DNA from: Paraburkholderia gardini
GTDB taxonomy: Bacteria > Pseudomonadota > Gammaproteobacteria > Burkholderiales > Burkholderiaceae
Direction of reading: 5' to 3'
Assembly (NCBI RefSeq): GCF_907164575.1
Contig: NZ_CAJQYY010000029.1
Coordinates: 33,704-97,703, forward strand
Length of the DNA: 64,000 nucleotides
The position numbers were made by a program, and so were the translations under genes. This document shows, piece by piece, positions 8,638-16,691 of the stretch. Numbering within the stretch: the stretch's first letter is position 1; each line of letters opens with the position of its first letter. Below the pieces are notes generated by a model. The model searched no databases and had not been told where the DNA came from. It was given only the letters and a program-made list of their open reading frames with translations.

Positions 8638-9992
8638 CCCGCGGCCTCCTGACGCTGCTGTTGCACGTGCCGGTTTTGCGGACGCGGCAGGCCCAGATTT
8701 TCACGCAACGTATGCCCTTCGTATTCGGTACGAAAGAGGCCACGCCGCTGCAGTTCCGGCACCACGAGTTCGGCGAAATCGGACAGCCCGCCCGGCAGCC
8801 ACGGCGACATGATGTTGAAGCCGTCCGCGCCTTCTTCCTCGAACCATTGCTGCAACTGGTCCGCGATACCTTCGGGCGTGCCGACGACCTGCTGGTGTCC
8901 GCGCGCGCCCGCGATACGCAGATACAGGTCGCGGATCGTCAGGTTCTCGCGACGTGCAAGGTCGAACAGGAGGCGTTGCCGGCTTTTGCCGCCGTTGGTT
9001 TCCGGCAACTCCGGCAACGGGCCATCGACTGGATATGACGACAGGTCCACTTCCCCCGACATGGTCGACAGCAGCGAAAGACCGACGCTCGGATGGATGA
9101 GGTCCTGCAGCGCGTCGAATTTGCGGCGTGCTTCTTCCTGCGTGCGGCCGACGACGGGAAAGATGCCCGGCATGATCTTCAGGTGGTCGGCGTGCCGGCC
9201 GTATTTCGGCAGCCGGCCCTTGATGTCGCGATAGAACGTCTGCGCTTCTTCGAGCGTCTGATGGGCGACGAAGATCACCTCCGCCGTTTGCGCCGCGAGT
9301 TCCCGGCCCGCGTCCGACGCGCCCGCCTGCACGACGACCGGCCAGCCCTGCGGTGAACGCGCGACGTTCAGCGGTCCGCGTACCTGGAAATGCTTGCCGC
9401 GATGATTCAGCACGTGCAGTTTTTCCGGATCGAAATAGACGCCGCTTTCCTTGTCGCGCAGGAACGCGTCGTCTTCCCAGCTATCCCAGAGGCCCGCGAC
9501 GACGTCGTAGAACTCGCGCGCGCGTTCATAGCGCAGCGCGTGGTCGGGATGCTTTTCGAAGCTGAAGTTGAGCGCTTCCGATTCGGTGCTCGACGTGACG
9601 AGATTCCAGCCGGATCGTCCGCCGCTCAGATGATCGAGCGACGCGAACTTGCGCGCAAGGTTGTACGGCTCGTTGAAGGTCGTCGAGACGGTCGCGATCA
9701 GGCCGATGTTTTGTGTGACCACCGACAGCGCGGAGAGCAGTGTCAATGGTTCAAAATGATCGGCGCGCGCGGTGCGGGAGAGCGAAGCGAGGTTCGTATC
9801 GCGTACGCTGACGCTGTCGGCGAAGAAGATCGTATCGAACTTCGCCCGTTCGGCTATTTTCGCTACTTCCGCGTAGTGCGCGAAATCGAGTCCGCCACCG
9901 GCGTGTGCGTCCGGGTGCCGCCACGCCGCGATGTGATGGCCTGTTTCCATCAGGAACGCGCCGAGTTTGATCTGCCGTTTGTTATTGCTCAT
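8634..9992 (-). CDS. FMN-dependent monooxygenase, NtaA/SnaA/DszA family
   Basis: A 452-aa bacterial luciferase-like protein. Family features include AWRHPDAHAGGG and FADSVSVRD near the N-terminus and SGRSGWNLVTSSTESEALNF in the middle. These enzymes use FMNH2 from a separate reductase to oxidise chelators, sulfur heterocycles or similar substrates. No flavin reductase gene is adjacent. Full length compared with the family (about 440-460 aa). The substrate cannot be told. Confidence 0.9.
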   Translation of the reverse strand: MSNNKRQIKLGAFLMETGHHIAAWRHPDAHAGGGLDFAHYAEVAKIAERAKFDTIFFADSVSVRDTNLASLSRTARADHFEPLTLLSALSVVTQNIGLIATVSTTFNEPYNLARKFASLDHLSGGRSGWNLVTSSTESEALNFSFEKHPDHALRYERAREFYDVVAGLWDSWEDDAFLRDKESGVYFDPEKLHVLNHRGKHFQVRGPLNVARSPQGWPVVVQAGASDAGRELAAQTAEVIFVAHQTLEEAQTFYRDIKGRLPKYGRHADHLKIMPGIFPVVGRTQEEARRKFDALQDLIHPSVGLSLLSTMSGEVDLSSYPVDGPLPELPETNGGKSRQRLLFDLARRENLTIRDLYLRIAGARGHQQVVGTPEGIADQLQQWFEEEGADGFNIMSPWLPGGLSDFAELVVPELQRRGLFRTEYEGHTLRENLGLPRPQNRHVQQQRQEAAG

Positions 9993-10109
9993 CGTGTGCC
10001 TTGTATTGTTCGTTAGCGTGACGGGCGCAGCGCCGCCGACGAGCTTGCCGCATCGAGGTTGCGCGCGAAACAGAAGGAGTCGTCCGGTAATTGCGCGGAC
10101 ATTCCATGG

Positions 10110-10919
10110 TTACTGCGCGGCCGGCTTGCGTCCGGTTGCGAACGTCATGCGTCGCTTCAACGCGATCCCGCGCGGTCCGCGTTTCGCTTCGAGCGCATCG
10201 CCCAGCAGTTGCCGCACGCGCGCGCCTTCGGCTTCGTCAAGCGCGGAGAGGAAGTTGCCGAACGAACTGGCGCGGCTGAACGCGATCACCTCGTCGACGG
10301 TGTCGAACGCGTCGTCGAACTCGCGGATTTCGTTGTGCGTCACGTTAAAGCCGGCCGCGGCCAGCAGCAATGCGGCGCGCTCCTGCGTGAGCTGATGGGG
10401 CGCGCCGACACGCGCGGCCTGCCAGTGCGGCTCGCGGGCCAGCAACGCGCGCAGTACCCGATGCAGATCGTGAGGCGCTTCCTGCGACATCGTCGTGAAG
10501 CCGGCGCGGCCGCCCGGCTTCAAGACGCGAAACGCGTGCTGAAGCGCGGCCAGTTGGTCGGGCACCCAGTGAATGACGCTGTTGAAGTAGACGACGTCGT
10601 AGTGCGCATCCGGCACGTCGTGCAGCGCTTCGGCACGGCCGACGCGTGCATCGAAGCGCCCCTGTGCGCGTTTTCGCGCGAGTTCGACGCGCAGCGCGAG
10701 CGGATCGATGCCCAGCACTTCGCCGTCCGGGCCAGTGCGTTCCGCCACGGCCTCTGTCAGCAGACCGGTGCCGCAACCGATGTCGAGCACCTTCTCGCCG
10801 CTTTGCACCGCGAGCACGTCGATCAGTTCGAGACCATGATGAAACTGGCGTGTACCGAGCCGGTCGTATTGTTCGGCGAGCGTGACCGAATCGAGTTCAA
10901 GGCTGAGCGGAGTCGACAT
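10110..10919 (-). CDS. SAM-dependent class I methyltransferase
   Basis: A 269-aa protein with the Rossmann methyltransferase motif I (VLDIGCGTGLL), an acidic residue after beta-2 (LGIDPLAL) and motif IV-like YDVVYFNSVIHWV. It resembles the UbiE/COQ5-like methyltransferase 11 group. I start at 10919 (MSTPLSLELDS), five bases after a GGAA; the frame is open 17 codons further, but those residues are not needed for the fold. It stands alone, facing the NIPSNAP gene's transcription direction, with no pathway context. Confidence 0.88.
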   Translation of the reverse strand: MSTPLSLELDSVTLAEQYDRLGTRQFHHGLELIDVLAVQSGEKVLDIGCGTGLLTEAVAERTGPDGEVLGIDPLALRVELARKRAQGRFDARVGRAEALHDVPDAHYDVVYFNSVIHWVPDQLAALQHAFRVLKPGGRAGFTTMSQEAPHDLHRVLRALLAREPHWQAARVGAPHQLTQERAALLLAAAGFNVTHNEIREFDDAFDTVDEVIAFSRASSFGNFLSALDEAEGARVRQLLGDALEAKRGPRGIALKRRMTFATGRKPAAQ

Positions 10920-11076
10920 AGCGGTTCCATGTGGTGACGATTGCACATGGTAGAGGCCACCCCGGCGCAACTGAAACGAGAAATCCTGCTATCGATCTGA
11001 CGTCGAAGCGCATGCGTCGCTATAGCATCGAATACGCGTGAATCACGCCGAAGGGGCGATTGAACGCGTTCTATCA

Positions 11077-11418
11077 TTACAAGGTAACGTGCTGCGGTGG
11101 AATGCAGAACGTGCCGTCCACGACTTCGGCAAACGCGCGTTCTTCACGCAGGATAAAGCGCTTCGTTTGCGCCATGCGAAAGTTGGCGACGGATTCCGGA
11201 TCGGTCTTCAGGCGCGCTCGATACGTTTCGTAAGCGGCGAGGCTTGCGAAGGCGATCAATCCCCACGCGATGTCGCTGGTTCCTTCATGCGGCAGAAAAT
11301 AGCCGACGAGATGACCGCCGCAACGCGGAATGATGCGTCCCCATCCCTCGGCGTATTCCTTGAAGGCATCGCGCTGGAACGGGTCGATCTGATAGCGGAT
11401 GAAGCAGGTGAGTGTCAT
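11077..11418 (-). CDS. NIPSNAP-family protein
   Basis: A 113-aa alpha/beta-barrel (ferredoxin-like) protein beginning TCFIRYQIDPFQRDAFKEY, the usual NIPSNAP opening, with the conserved middle CGGHLVGYFLPHEGT. Function in bacteria is unknown. Its start overlaps the stop of a short upstream frame (ATGA at 11415-11418), which hints at translational coupling with 11415-11684 and the DHA2 exporter gene beyond it. Confidence 0.85.
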   Translation of the reverse strand: MTLTCFIRYQIDPFQRDAFKEYAEGWGRIIPRCGGHLVGYFLPHEGTSDIAWGLIAFASLAAYETYRARLKTDPESVANFRMAQTKRFILREERAFAEVVDGTFCIPPQHVTL

Positions 11419-11684
11419 GCGATGCGCTCCTGCGGGAACGTCCGGACGATGTCCGGTGCGTGTTCACAGTATGCGCAGCGCAGGGGCTGCGACGTTTCAG
11501 GCTGGATTGAAACGTGGTTGCCGGGCGCGGCTTTCGCCGGATATGGTGTCATGTCGAAATCGGGAAAGCCGGGGACCGGACGCGCCATCTGTTGTTCGAA
11601 CGCGACGCCGCGCGGTAACCCAGGCCGCTCCAGCGAAGTTGCAATCACCACGCCGGAAATCGCGCGGCGATCACATGTCCGCAT
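11415..11684 (-). CDS. Hypothetical 89-aa protein, doubtful
   Basis: An open frame linking the end of the DHA2 exporter gene (overlap of 14 bp) with the start of the NIPSNAP gene (ATGA overlap). It holds several Pro and two Cys (RCAYCEHAP) and no recognised domain or clear ribosome site. The tight joins on both sides are the only support; shorter starts at 11588 or 11546 are equally possible. Treat as a candidate only. Confidence 0.3.
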   Translation of the reverse strand: MRTCDRRAISGVVIATSLERPGLPRGVAFEQQMARPVPGFPDFDMTPYPAKAAPGNHVSIQPETSQPLRCAYCEHAPDIVRTFPQERIA

Positions 11685-13308
11685 CGGGGCGCCTGGGGCG
11701 CGTGCGGATCATGACCGCCGAGCAGGCCGCCCCCGCGAACGCGCAGAGCGCCGACACCAGCGCGACGGCGCGTAACGCGTCGTCGATGGCGTCGTCCTGC
11801 GCGTCGGCGAGCGCCGTGTGCGGGGGAATGCGAACCAGGTTCGCGGCCGCGGACGCGTCGGATTCCGGCTCGAGCAGCTGTTCGTTTCGATGGATGCCGG
11901 CGGGAATATTCAGCGCCTTGAGGTGGACCCCGAGCGCGGCGTCGTGCGACCACACGAACACGATGCCGAGCACCGCGATGGCGAGCAGTCCGGCCACGCG
12001 TGCCACCGCGTTATTGATGCCGGAAGCGACACCCGTACGCCCGCTCGATACCGCGCTCATCACCGTGGTCGTCAACGGCGCGACGGTGACGGTCATGCCC
12101 AGTCCGATCACGACCATCGCCGGAAAGAAGCCGCTCCAGTAGCTGCCGTGTACGAACGTCAGGCCGAGCATCGCGAAGCCCAGTCCCGCGATGACGGGAC
12201 CGGCCGTAAGCAGCACGCGCGGACCGAAGCGATCGGTCAATCCACCGGTGAGACGCGACAGCACACCGATGATGACCGGCACCGGCAGGATCGCCGCGCC
12301 GGCTTCGGTGGCGGTGAAATCGTGCGCGCGGATCAGCGTGAACGGCAAAAAGAAGAAGATGCCGCTCAAGCCGAAATACAGCAGCAACGTAACGACGTTC
12401 GCGCCCGCGAAATCGCGCGAGTGGAACACGTCGAGCGGCATCATCGGATTGCGGCTCTTCATTTCGATTGCAACGAACGCGATCAGCAGAACGATGCCGG
12501 CGCTCACCGAGCCCAGCACGGACGCGCTCGACAACCCGCGCGACGACGCCACGGTCAGGCCCCACGTCAGCGCGGCGAGACCGGCTGCGACGGTGATCGC
12601 GCCGGCCCAGTCGAGTTCGCGCGGAGCATCGGACTTGTGGCTATTGGGTACGGCGACGATTGCCAGCGTCATCGTGAGACAGGCAAGCGGCACGTTGAGA
12701 AAGAAGATCGCGCGCCACGAAAACACATCGACGAGCCAGCCGCCCGCAACCGGTCCCACTGCCGACGTGATCGCGCCGACGCCCGCCCACGTGCCGATCG
12801 CGCGGCCGCGTTCGTGGTCGTCGAACACCGCGCCGATGATCGCGAGACTGCTGGGGACGAGCAGCGCCGCGCCGATGCCCTGCACGGCGCGTGCGGCGAT
12901 CAGCGTGCCAGACCCGGGGGCAATCCCGCAGGCAATCGAGGCCAGCGTGAAAAGCCCGATGCCCGCGATGAAAACGGTGCGCCGGCCGAGCCGGTCGCCC
13001 ATCGAACCGCCCACCAGCACGAGCGAGCCGAGAAACAGCAGATACGCGTTGACGACCCATTGAATGGCCGCGACGCTCGCGCCGAATTCGCTCTGGATCG
13101 ACGGCAACGCGACGTTGACGACCGAGCCGTCGATAAACGCCATGCTTGAGCCGAGTATCGTCGCGGCGAGCGCGAGACGTTTGCGCCGGCATGGACGGTC
13201 GGCAACGGAAGGCTGCGCGCGGATGACGAGTTCATCGCACGGGCTCGCCTGCGCGGCGACGACATGCACGGCCCTCGCGGGCTCGCTGGAACGCTTATGG
13301 ACAGCCAA
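11671..13308 (-). CDS. MFS multidrug exporter, DHA2 (14-TM) family
   Basis: A 545-aa transporter with family motifs: DGSVVNVALPSIQSEF in helix 1, GDRLGRRTVFIAG (motif A) after helix 2 and the motif C stretch GVGAITSAVGPVAGGWLV. An N-terminal cytoplasmic extension of about 45 residues precedes helix 1. DHA2 proteins export drugs and cationic or amphipathic toxins by proton antiport. It is divergent from the LysR gene at 13394 with 85 bp between starts, so that regulator is the likely controller. Confidence 0.9.
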   Translation of the reverse strand: MAVHKRSSEPARAVHVVAAQASPCDELVIRAQPSVADRPCRRKRLALAATILGSSMAFIDGSVVNVALPSIQSEFGASVAAIQWVVNAYLLFLGSLVLVGGSMGDRLGRRTVFIAGIGLFTLASIACGIAPGSGTLIAARAVQGIGAALLVPSSLAIIGAVFDDHERGRAIGTWAGVGAITSAVGPVAGGWLVDVFSWRAIFFLNVPLACLTMTLAIVAVPNSHKSDAPRELDWAGAITVAAGLAALTWGLTVASSRGLSSASVLGSVSAGIVLLIAFVAIEMKSRNPMMPLDVFHSRDFAGANVVTLLLYFGLSGIFFFLPFTLIRAHDFTATEAGAAILPVPVIIGVLSRLTGGLTDRFGPRVLLTAGPVIAGLGFAMLGLTFVHGSYWSGFFPAMVVIGLGMTVTVAPLTTTVMSAVSSGRTGVASGINNAVARVAGLLAIAVLGIVFVWSHDAALGVHLKALNIPAGIHRNEQLLEPESDASAAANLVRIPPHTALADAQDDAIDDALRAVALVSALCAFAGAACSAVMIRTRPRRPDADM

Positions 13309-13393
13309 ATCGACTCCTGTGCGGTCGGTCGAAGTTCCAGCATAGCAATGCGAACCCGCGAGCGACAGACGATCGTCGCCGATTCAGGTCAAA

Positions 13394-14359
13394 ATGCGGT
13401 TTTCCGCGTTACGACCGCTGGTCATGGCCCTGACAAATCTCCTGAGAAAGCTCGATCTCACGTCGCTGCAACTGTTCCTGGCCGTGTACGAGGAGCGCAC
13501 GCTCACGCGCGCGGCCGAACGCGAAGCGATTGCGGTGTCGGCCGCGAGCAAGCGTCTGCTCGAACTCGAACATGCGGTGGGTTCCGCCCTCTTCGTGAGA
13601 AAGGCGCGCGGCATGGAACTGACCGCAGCCGGTGAGACGTTGCTGCATCACGCACGGCGCGTGCTGCGCGATATCGAGAACATCGGCCTGGAACTCGCCG
13701 AGCACGCGAGCGGGGTGATCGGCTATGTGCGGATGATGGCGAACCTCTCGGCGATCGTCGAATTCCTGCCGGAAGATCTGCGCGCGTTTCTCGCGGGCAA
13801 CGAGCGCGTGCGCATCGAACTCGAGGAGCGCCCGAGCGGCGGTGTGATCAGCGGCGTGGCCGACAGCCTCGTCGATCTCGGCATCTGTTCGGGCGACGCC
13901 GATACGCGCGGCCTGCACGTCACGCACTATCGACACGACCGGCTCGTGATCGTGATGCGCGACGATCATCCGCTCGCCACGCGCGAAAGCGTGGTGTTCG
14001 CCGATACGCTCGACAGCGACCACGTCGGCCTGCATGCCGCGAGTTCGATCAACATGCGCACGCATCTCGCCGCGCGCCAGGCAGGCAAGCCGTTGCGGCT
14101 GCGCATTCACGTGCCCGGTTTCGATGCCGTATGCCGGATGGTGCAGGCGGGCATGGGTGTCGGCGTGCTGCCGCTGCACGTGTACAACGCGATCGGCCGC
14201 TCGCTCGGGCTCACCGCCGTGACGCTCGATGAACCGTGGGCCGCGCGCAGCCTGCTGATCGTCGTGCGCGATCCCGACGCGCTGTCGCCCGTGAGCCGCC
14301 TGCTGTTCGATCATCTGGGCACCGTCGAAGCCCGCATGGGCGTGGCGCCCGGCACCTGA
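13394..14359 (+). CDS. LysR-family transcriptional regulator
   Basis: A 321-aa regulator with winged helix (LTSLQLFLAVYEERTLTRAAEREAIAVSAASKRLLELEH) and ligand-binding domain from about residue 100. CAGG lies seven bases before ATG 13394; Met 13424 is an alternative that shortens it by ten residues. It is divergent from the DHA2 exporter and upstream of the CoA-transferase operon, from which a strong hairpin at 14373 separates it. It could control either or both. Confidence 0.9.
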   Translation: MRFSALRPLVMALTNLLRKLDLTSLQLFLAVYEERTLTRAAEREAIAVSAASKRLLELEHAVGSALFVRKARGMELTAAGETLLHHARRVLRDIENIGLELAEHASGVIGYVRMMANLSAIVEFLPEDLRAFLAGNERVRIELEERPSGGVISGVADSLVDLGICSGDADTRGLHVTHYRHDRLVIVMRDDHPLATRESVVFADTLDSDHVGLHAASSINMRTHLAARQAGKPLRLRIHVPGFDAVCRMVQAGMGVGVLPLHVYNAIGRSLGLTAVTLDEPWAARSLLIVVRDPDALSPVSRLLFDHLGTVEARMGVAPGT

Positions 14360-14372
14360 GCCGCGCTGCTTG

Positions 14373-14399
14373 CGAGCGTTCGCGTTTGGCGAACGCTCG
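14373..14399 (+). terminator. Hairpin after LysR gene
   Basis: Arms of 11 bp, CGAGCGTTCGC (14373-14383) and GCGAACGCTCG (14389-14399), around a five-base loop, 13 bp after the LysR stop. The T-tract is poor, but position and stem strength fit a terminator that uncouples the regulator from the following operon. Confidence 0.65.
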
Positions 14400-14442
14400 T
14401 TGCCGGATTGCGGTTGGACGCCGCATCCACGTCGCCCATAAC

Positions 14443-14475
14443 CTGTCTCCCATACGAAACATGGTCGGGAGACAG
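14443..14475 (+). promoter_or_regulatory. Inverted repeat that encloses the ribosome binding site
   Basis: CTGTCTCCC (14443-14451) and GGGAGACAG (14467-14475) form a perfect 9-bp inverted repeat with a 15-base loop. The 3' arm contains the GGGAGA Shine-Dalgarno sequence of the CoA-transferase gene, whose ATG is at 14480. In RNA this would hide the ribosome site. It could equally be a DNA operator; no known riboswitch class was recognised. Confidence 0.5.
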
Positions 14476-14479
14476 CATC

Positions 14480-15673
14480 ATGAGTGGTCCCTTGAAGGGT
14501 ATTCGGGTCATCGAAATCGGCACCCTGATCGCCGCGCCGTTCGCCGCCAGGATGCTGGCCGAATTCGGTGCGGAAGTCATCAAGATCGAAGCGCCGGACG
14601 GCGGCGATCCGCTGCGCAAATGGCGCAAGCTGCACGAAGGCACGTCGCTGTGGTGGTATCTGCAGTCGCGCAACAAGAAATCGATCTGCGTGAACCTGAA
14701 GTCCACGGAAGGCGTCTCGGTCGTCAAACGTCTCGCGGCCGACGCCGATATCGTCATCGAAAACCTGCGCCCCGGCGCGCTCGAACGGCTCGGTCTCGGC
14801 TGGGACGTGCTGCACGGCATCAACCCCAAACTCACGATGGTGCGCATCTCCGGATACGGTCAGTCCGGCCCGTATCGCGACCGTCCGGGATTTGGTGCGA
14901 TCGGCGAGGCAATGGGCGGCATCCGCTACACGACAGGCGACGTGGACGGCGCGCCGGCACGCGTCGGCGTGAGTCTGGGCGATTCGCTCGCTTCGCTGCA
15001 CGGCGTGATCGGCGCGCTGATGTCGGTGTTGCGTGTGAAGACGGGGCAGGGCGACGGCCAGGTTGTCGATGTGTCGCTGGTGGAGAGCGTGTTCAACCTG
15101 ATGGAAAGCCTCGTGCCCGAATACGATCTGCTCGGACACGTGCGCGAACGCAGCGGCGGCGCGCTGCCGGGCATCGCGCCATCGAACACGTATCGCAGCG
15201 AAGATGGCGGCTACGTCGTGATCGCGGGCAACAGCGATCCGATTTTCCGGCGCCTGATGCAATTGATCGGGCGCGACGATCTCGCCGATGACCCGGCGCT
15301 TGCGCACAACGACGGCCGTGTCATGCAAAGCACGATGCTCGACGCGGCGATCGCCGCGTGGACCTCGCATCATTCGACCAGCGACATTCTGGCCGCGCTC
15401 GAACGGGCCCAGGTGCCGGCCGGGCGCATTTATTCGATCGCCGACATCGTCGCCGATCCGCATTACGCGGCGCGCGAGATGCTGCTGCAGGCGAGCCTGC
15501 CGGACGGCACGCCGGTCAGGATGCCGGGCATCGTGCCGAAGCTCTCTGACACACCGGGCGCGGTGCGCTGGCAAGGCCCGGCGCTGGGCGAACACACCGG
15601 CCCGGTGCTGGCGGACCTCGGCTTTAGCGCGCTTGAAATCGAGCAGTTGCGCAGCGCGGGAGCAGTGCAATGA
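14480..15673 (+). CDS. Class III (CaiB/BaiF) CoA-transferase
   Basis: A 397-aa member of the formyl-CoA transferase family: GIRVIEIGTLIAAPFAARMLAEFGAEVIKIE-type N-terminus, ISGYGQSGPYRDRPG in the middle and the linked-ring C-terminal half (NTYRSEDGGYVVIAGNS). Where many relatives have the catalytic Asp in a YD..QA.SG context, this one reads GFGAIGEAMGG, a variant also known in other family branches. It moves CoA between carboxylic acids. Start at 14480 after GGGAGA. Its stop overlaps the lyase ATG, so both are co-translated. The human member SUGCT uses 3-hydroxy-3-methylglutarate, which fits the lyase next door. Confidence 0.9.
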   Translation: MSGPLKGIRVIEIGTLIAAPFAARMLAEFGAEVIKIEAPDGGDPLRKWRKLHEGTSLWWYLQSRNKKSICVNLKSTEGVSVVKRLAADADIVIENLRPGALERLGLGWDVLHGINPKLTMVRISGYGQSGPYRDRPGFGAIGEAMGGIRYTTGDVDGAPARVGVSLGDSLASLHGVIGALMSVLRVKTGQGDGQVVDVSLVESVFNLMESLVPEYDLLGHVRERSGGALPGIAPSNTYRSEDGGYVVIAGNSDPIFRRLMQLIGRDDLADDPALAHNDGRVMQSTMLDAAIAAWTSHHSTSDILAALERAQVPAGRIYSIADIVADPHYAAREMLLQASLPDGTPVRMPGIVPKLSDTPGAVRWQGPALGEHTGPVLADLGFSALEIEQLRSAGAVQ

Positions 15674-16623
15674 ACGCCGCGCTCAACCTGTTGCACGACG
15701 CGCTGATCGTGCAGGAAGTCGCACCGCGCGACGGGCTGCAAATCGAGCCGACGTGGGTCGAAACCGGCGACAAGGTCGCGTTGATCGACCAGCTCTCAAG
15801 CGCCGGATTTTCGCGTATCGAGGCCGGCTCGTTTGTCTCGCCGAAAGCTATCCCGGCACTACGTGACGGCGACGCGGTGTTTCATTGCATCGAGCGGCAT
15901 CGCGATGTGATCTACGTTGCGCTGGTTCCGAACGTGAAGGGCGCGGAGCGCGCGGTCGCCGCACGCGCCGACGAACTGAATCTCGTGATGTCCGCGAGCC
16001 AGACGCACAACCGCGCGAACATGCGCATGAGCTGCGAGCAGTCGCTCGCGGGCTTCGGCGATATCGTGAACCTCGTCAGGGGTTCGCATGTGTCGCTGAA
16101 CGGCACGGTGGCGACGGCGTTCGGTTGTCCGTTCGAAGGTGCGATCGACGAAGACCGTGTGATGGCGGCCGTCGACACGTATCTCGAACTCGGCCTGCAG
16201 GGCGTGACGCTCGCGGACACCACCGGCATGGCGAATCCGCGTCAGGTGACGCGCATCGTCACGCGCGTGCTCGAACGCATCGGCCCTGACGCGCTGACAC
16301 TGCACTTTCACAACACGCGCGGCCTGGGTCTTGCGAACGTGCTGGCCGCGTATGAAGCAGGCGCACGCCGTTTCGACGCGGCGCTTGGCGGTCTGGGCGG
16401 CTGTCCGTTTGCGCCGGGCGCGTCGGGCAACATCTGTACGGAAGATCTCGTCAACCTGTGCGACGAGATGGGCATTCCGACTGGCGTCGATCTCGTGAAG
16501 CTGCTCGAGCTGTCGCGTGCGCTGCCCGCGCTGCTCGGTCACGAGGTGCCAGGGCAACTGGCGAAAGCCGGCCGCAATTGCGACGTGCATCCCGTGCCGG
16601 ACTACGTTCGCAGCATCGTTTAA
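15670..16623 (+). CDS. Hydroxymethylglutaryl-CoA lyase family enzyme
   Basis: A 317-aa TIM-barrel enzyme with the HMG-CoA lyase hallmarks: VAPRDGLQIEP at the metal site, HFHNTRGLGLANV (metal His pair) and GLGGCPFAPGASGN carrying the catalytic Cys. It cleaves HMG-CoA to acetyl-CoA and acetoacetate, or a close analogue such as a citramalyl-type CoA. ATGA overlap with the CoA-transferase supports a two-step route: activate the acid with CoA, then split it. No leucine-degradation genes are near, so this copy is probably not the leucine pathway enzyme. Confidence 0.9.
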   Translation: MNAALNLLHDALIVQEVAPRDGLQIEPTWVETGDKVALIDQLSSAGFSRIEAGSFVSPKAIPALRDGDAVFHCIERHRDVIYVALVPNVKGAERAVAARADELNLVMSASQTHNRANMRMSCEQSLAGFGDIVNLVRGSHVSLNGTVATAFGCPFEGAIDEDRVMAAVDTYLELGLQGVTLADTTGMANPRQVTRIVTRVLERIGPDALTLHFHNTRGLGLANVLAAYEAGARRFDAALGGLGGCPFAPGASGNICTEDLVNLCDEMGIPTGVDLVKLLELSRALPALLGHEVPGQLAKAGRNCDVHPVPDYVRSIV

Positions 16624-16691
16624 CGCTATTCCCACCTTTCCATTCACATTCGACCGGACCGCGTACGCGCGAGTCCGGCATGGAGACAAAC

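Noticed and set aside
13409..15670. A 753-codon open frame on the minus strand
   Set aside because: It is antisense to the LysR and CoA-transferase genes, Arg/His/Asp-rich and without a domain; such frames are common opposite GC-rich genes.
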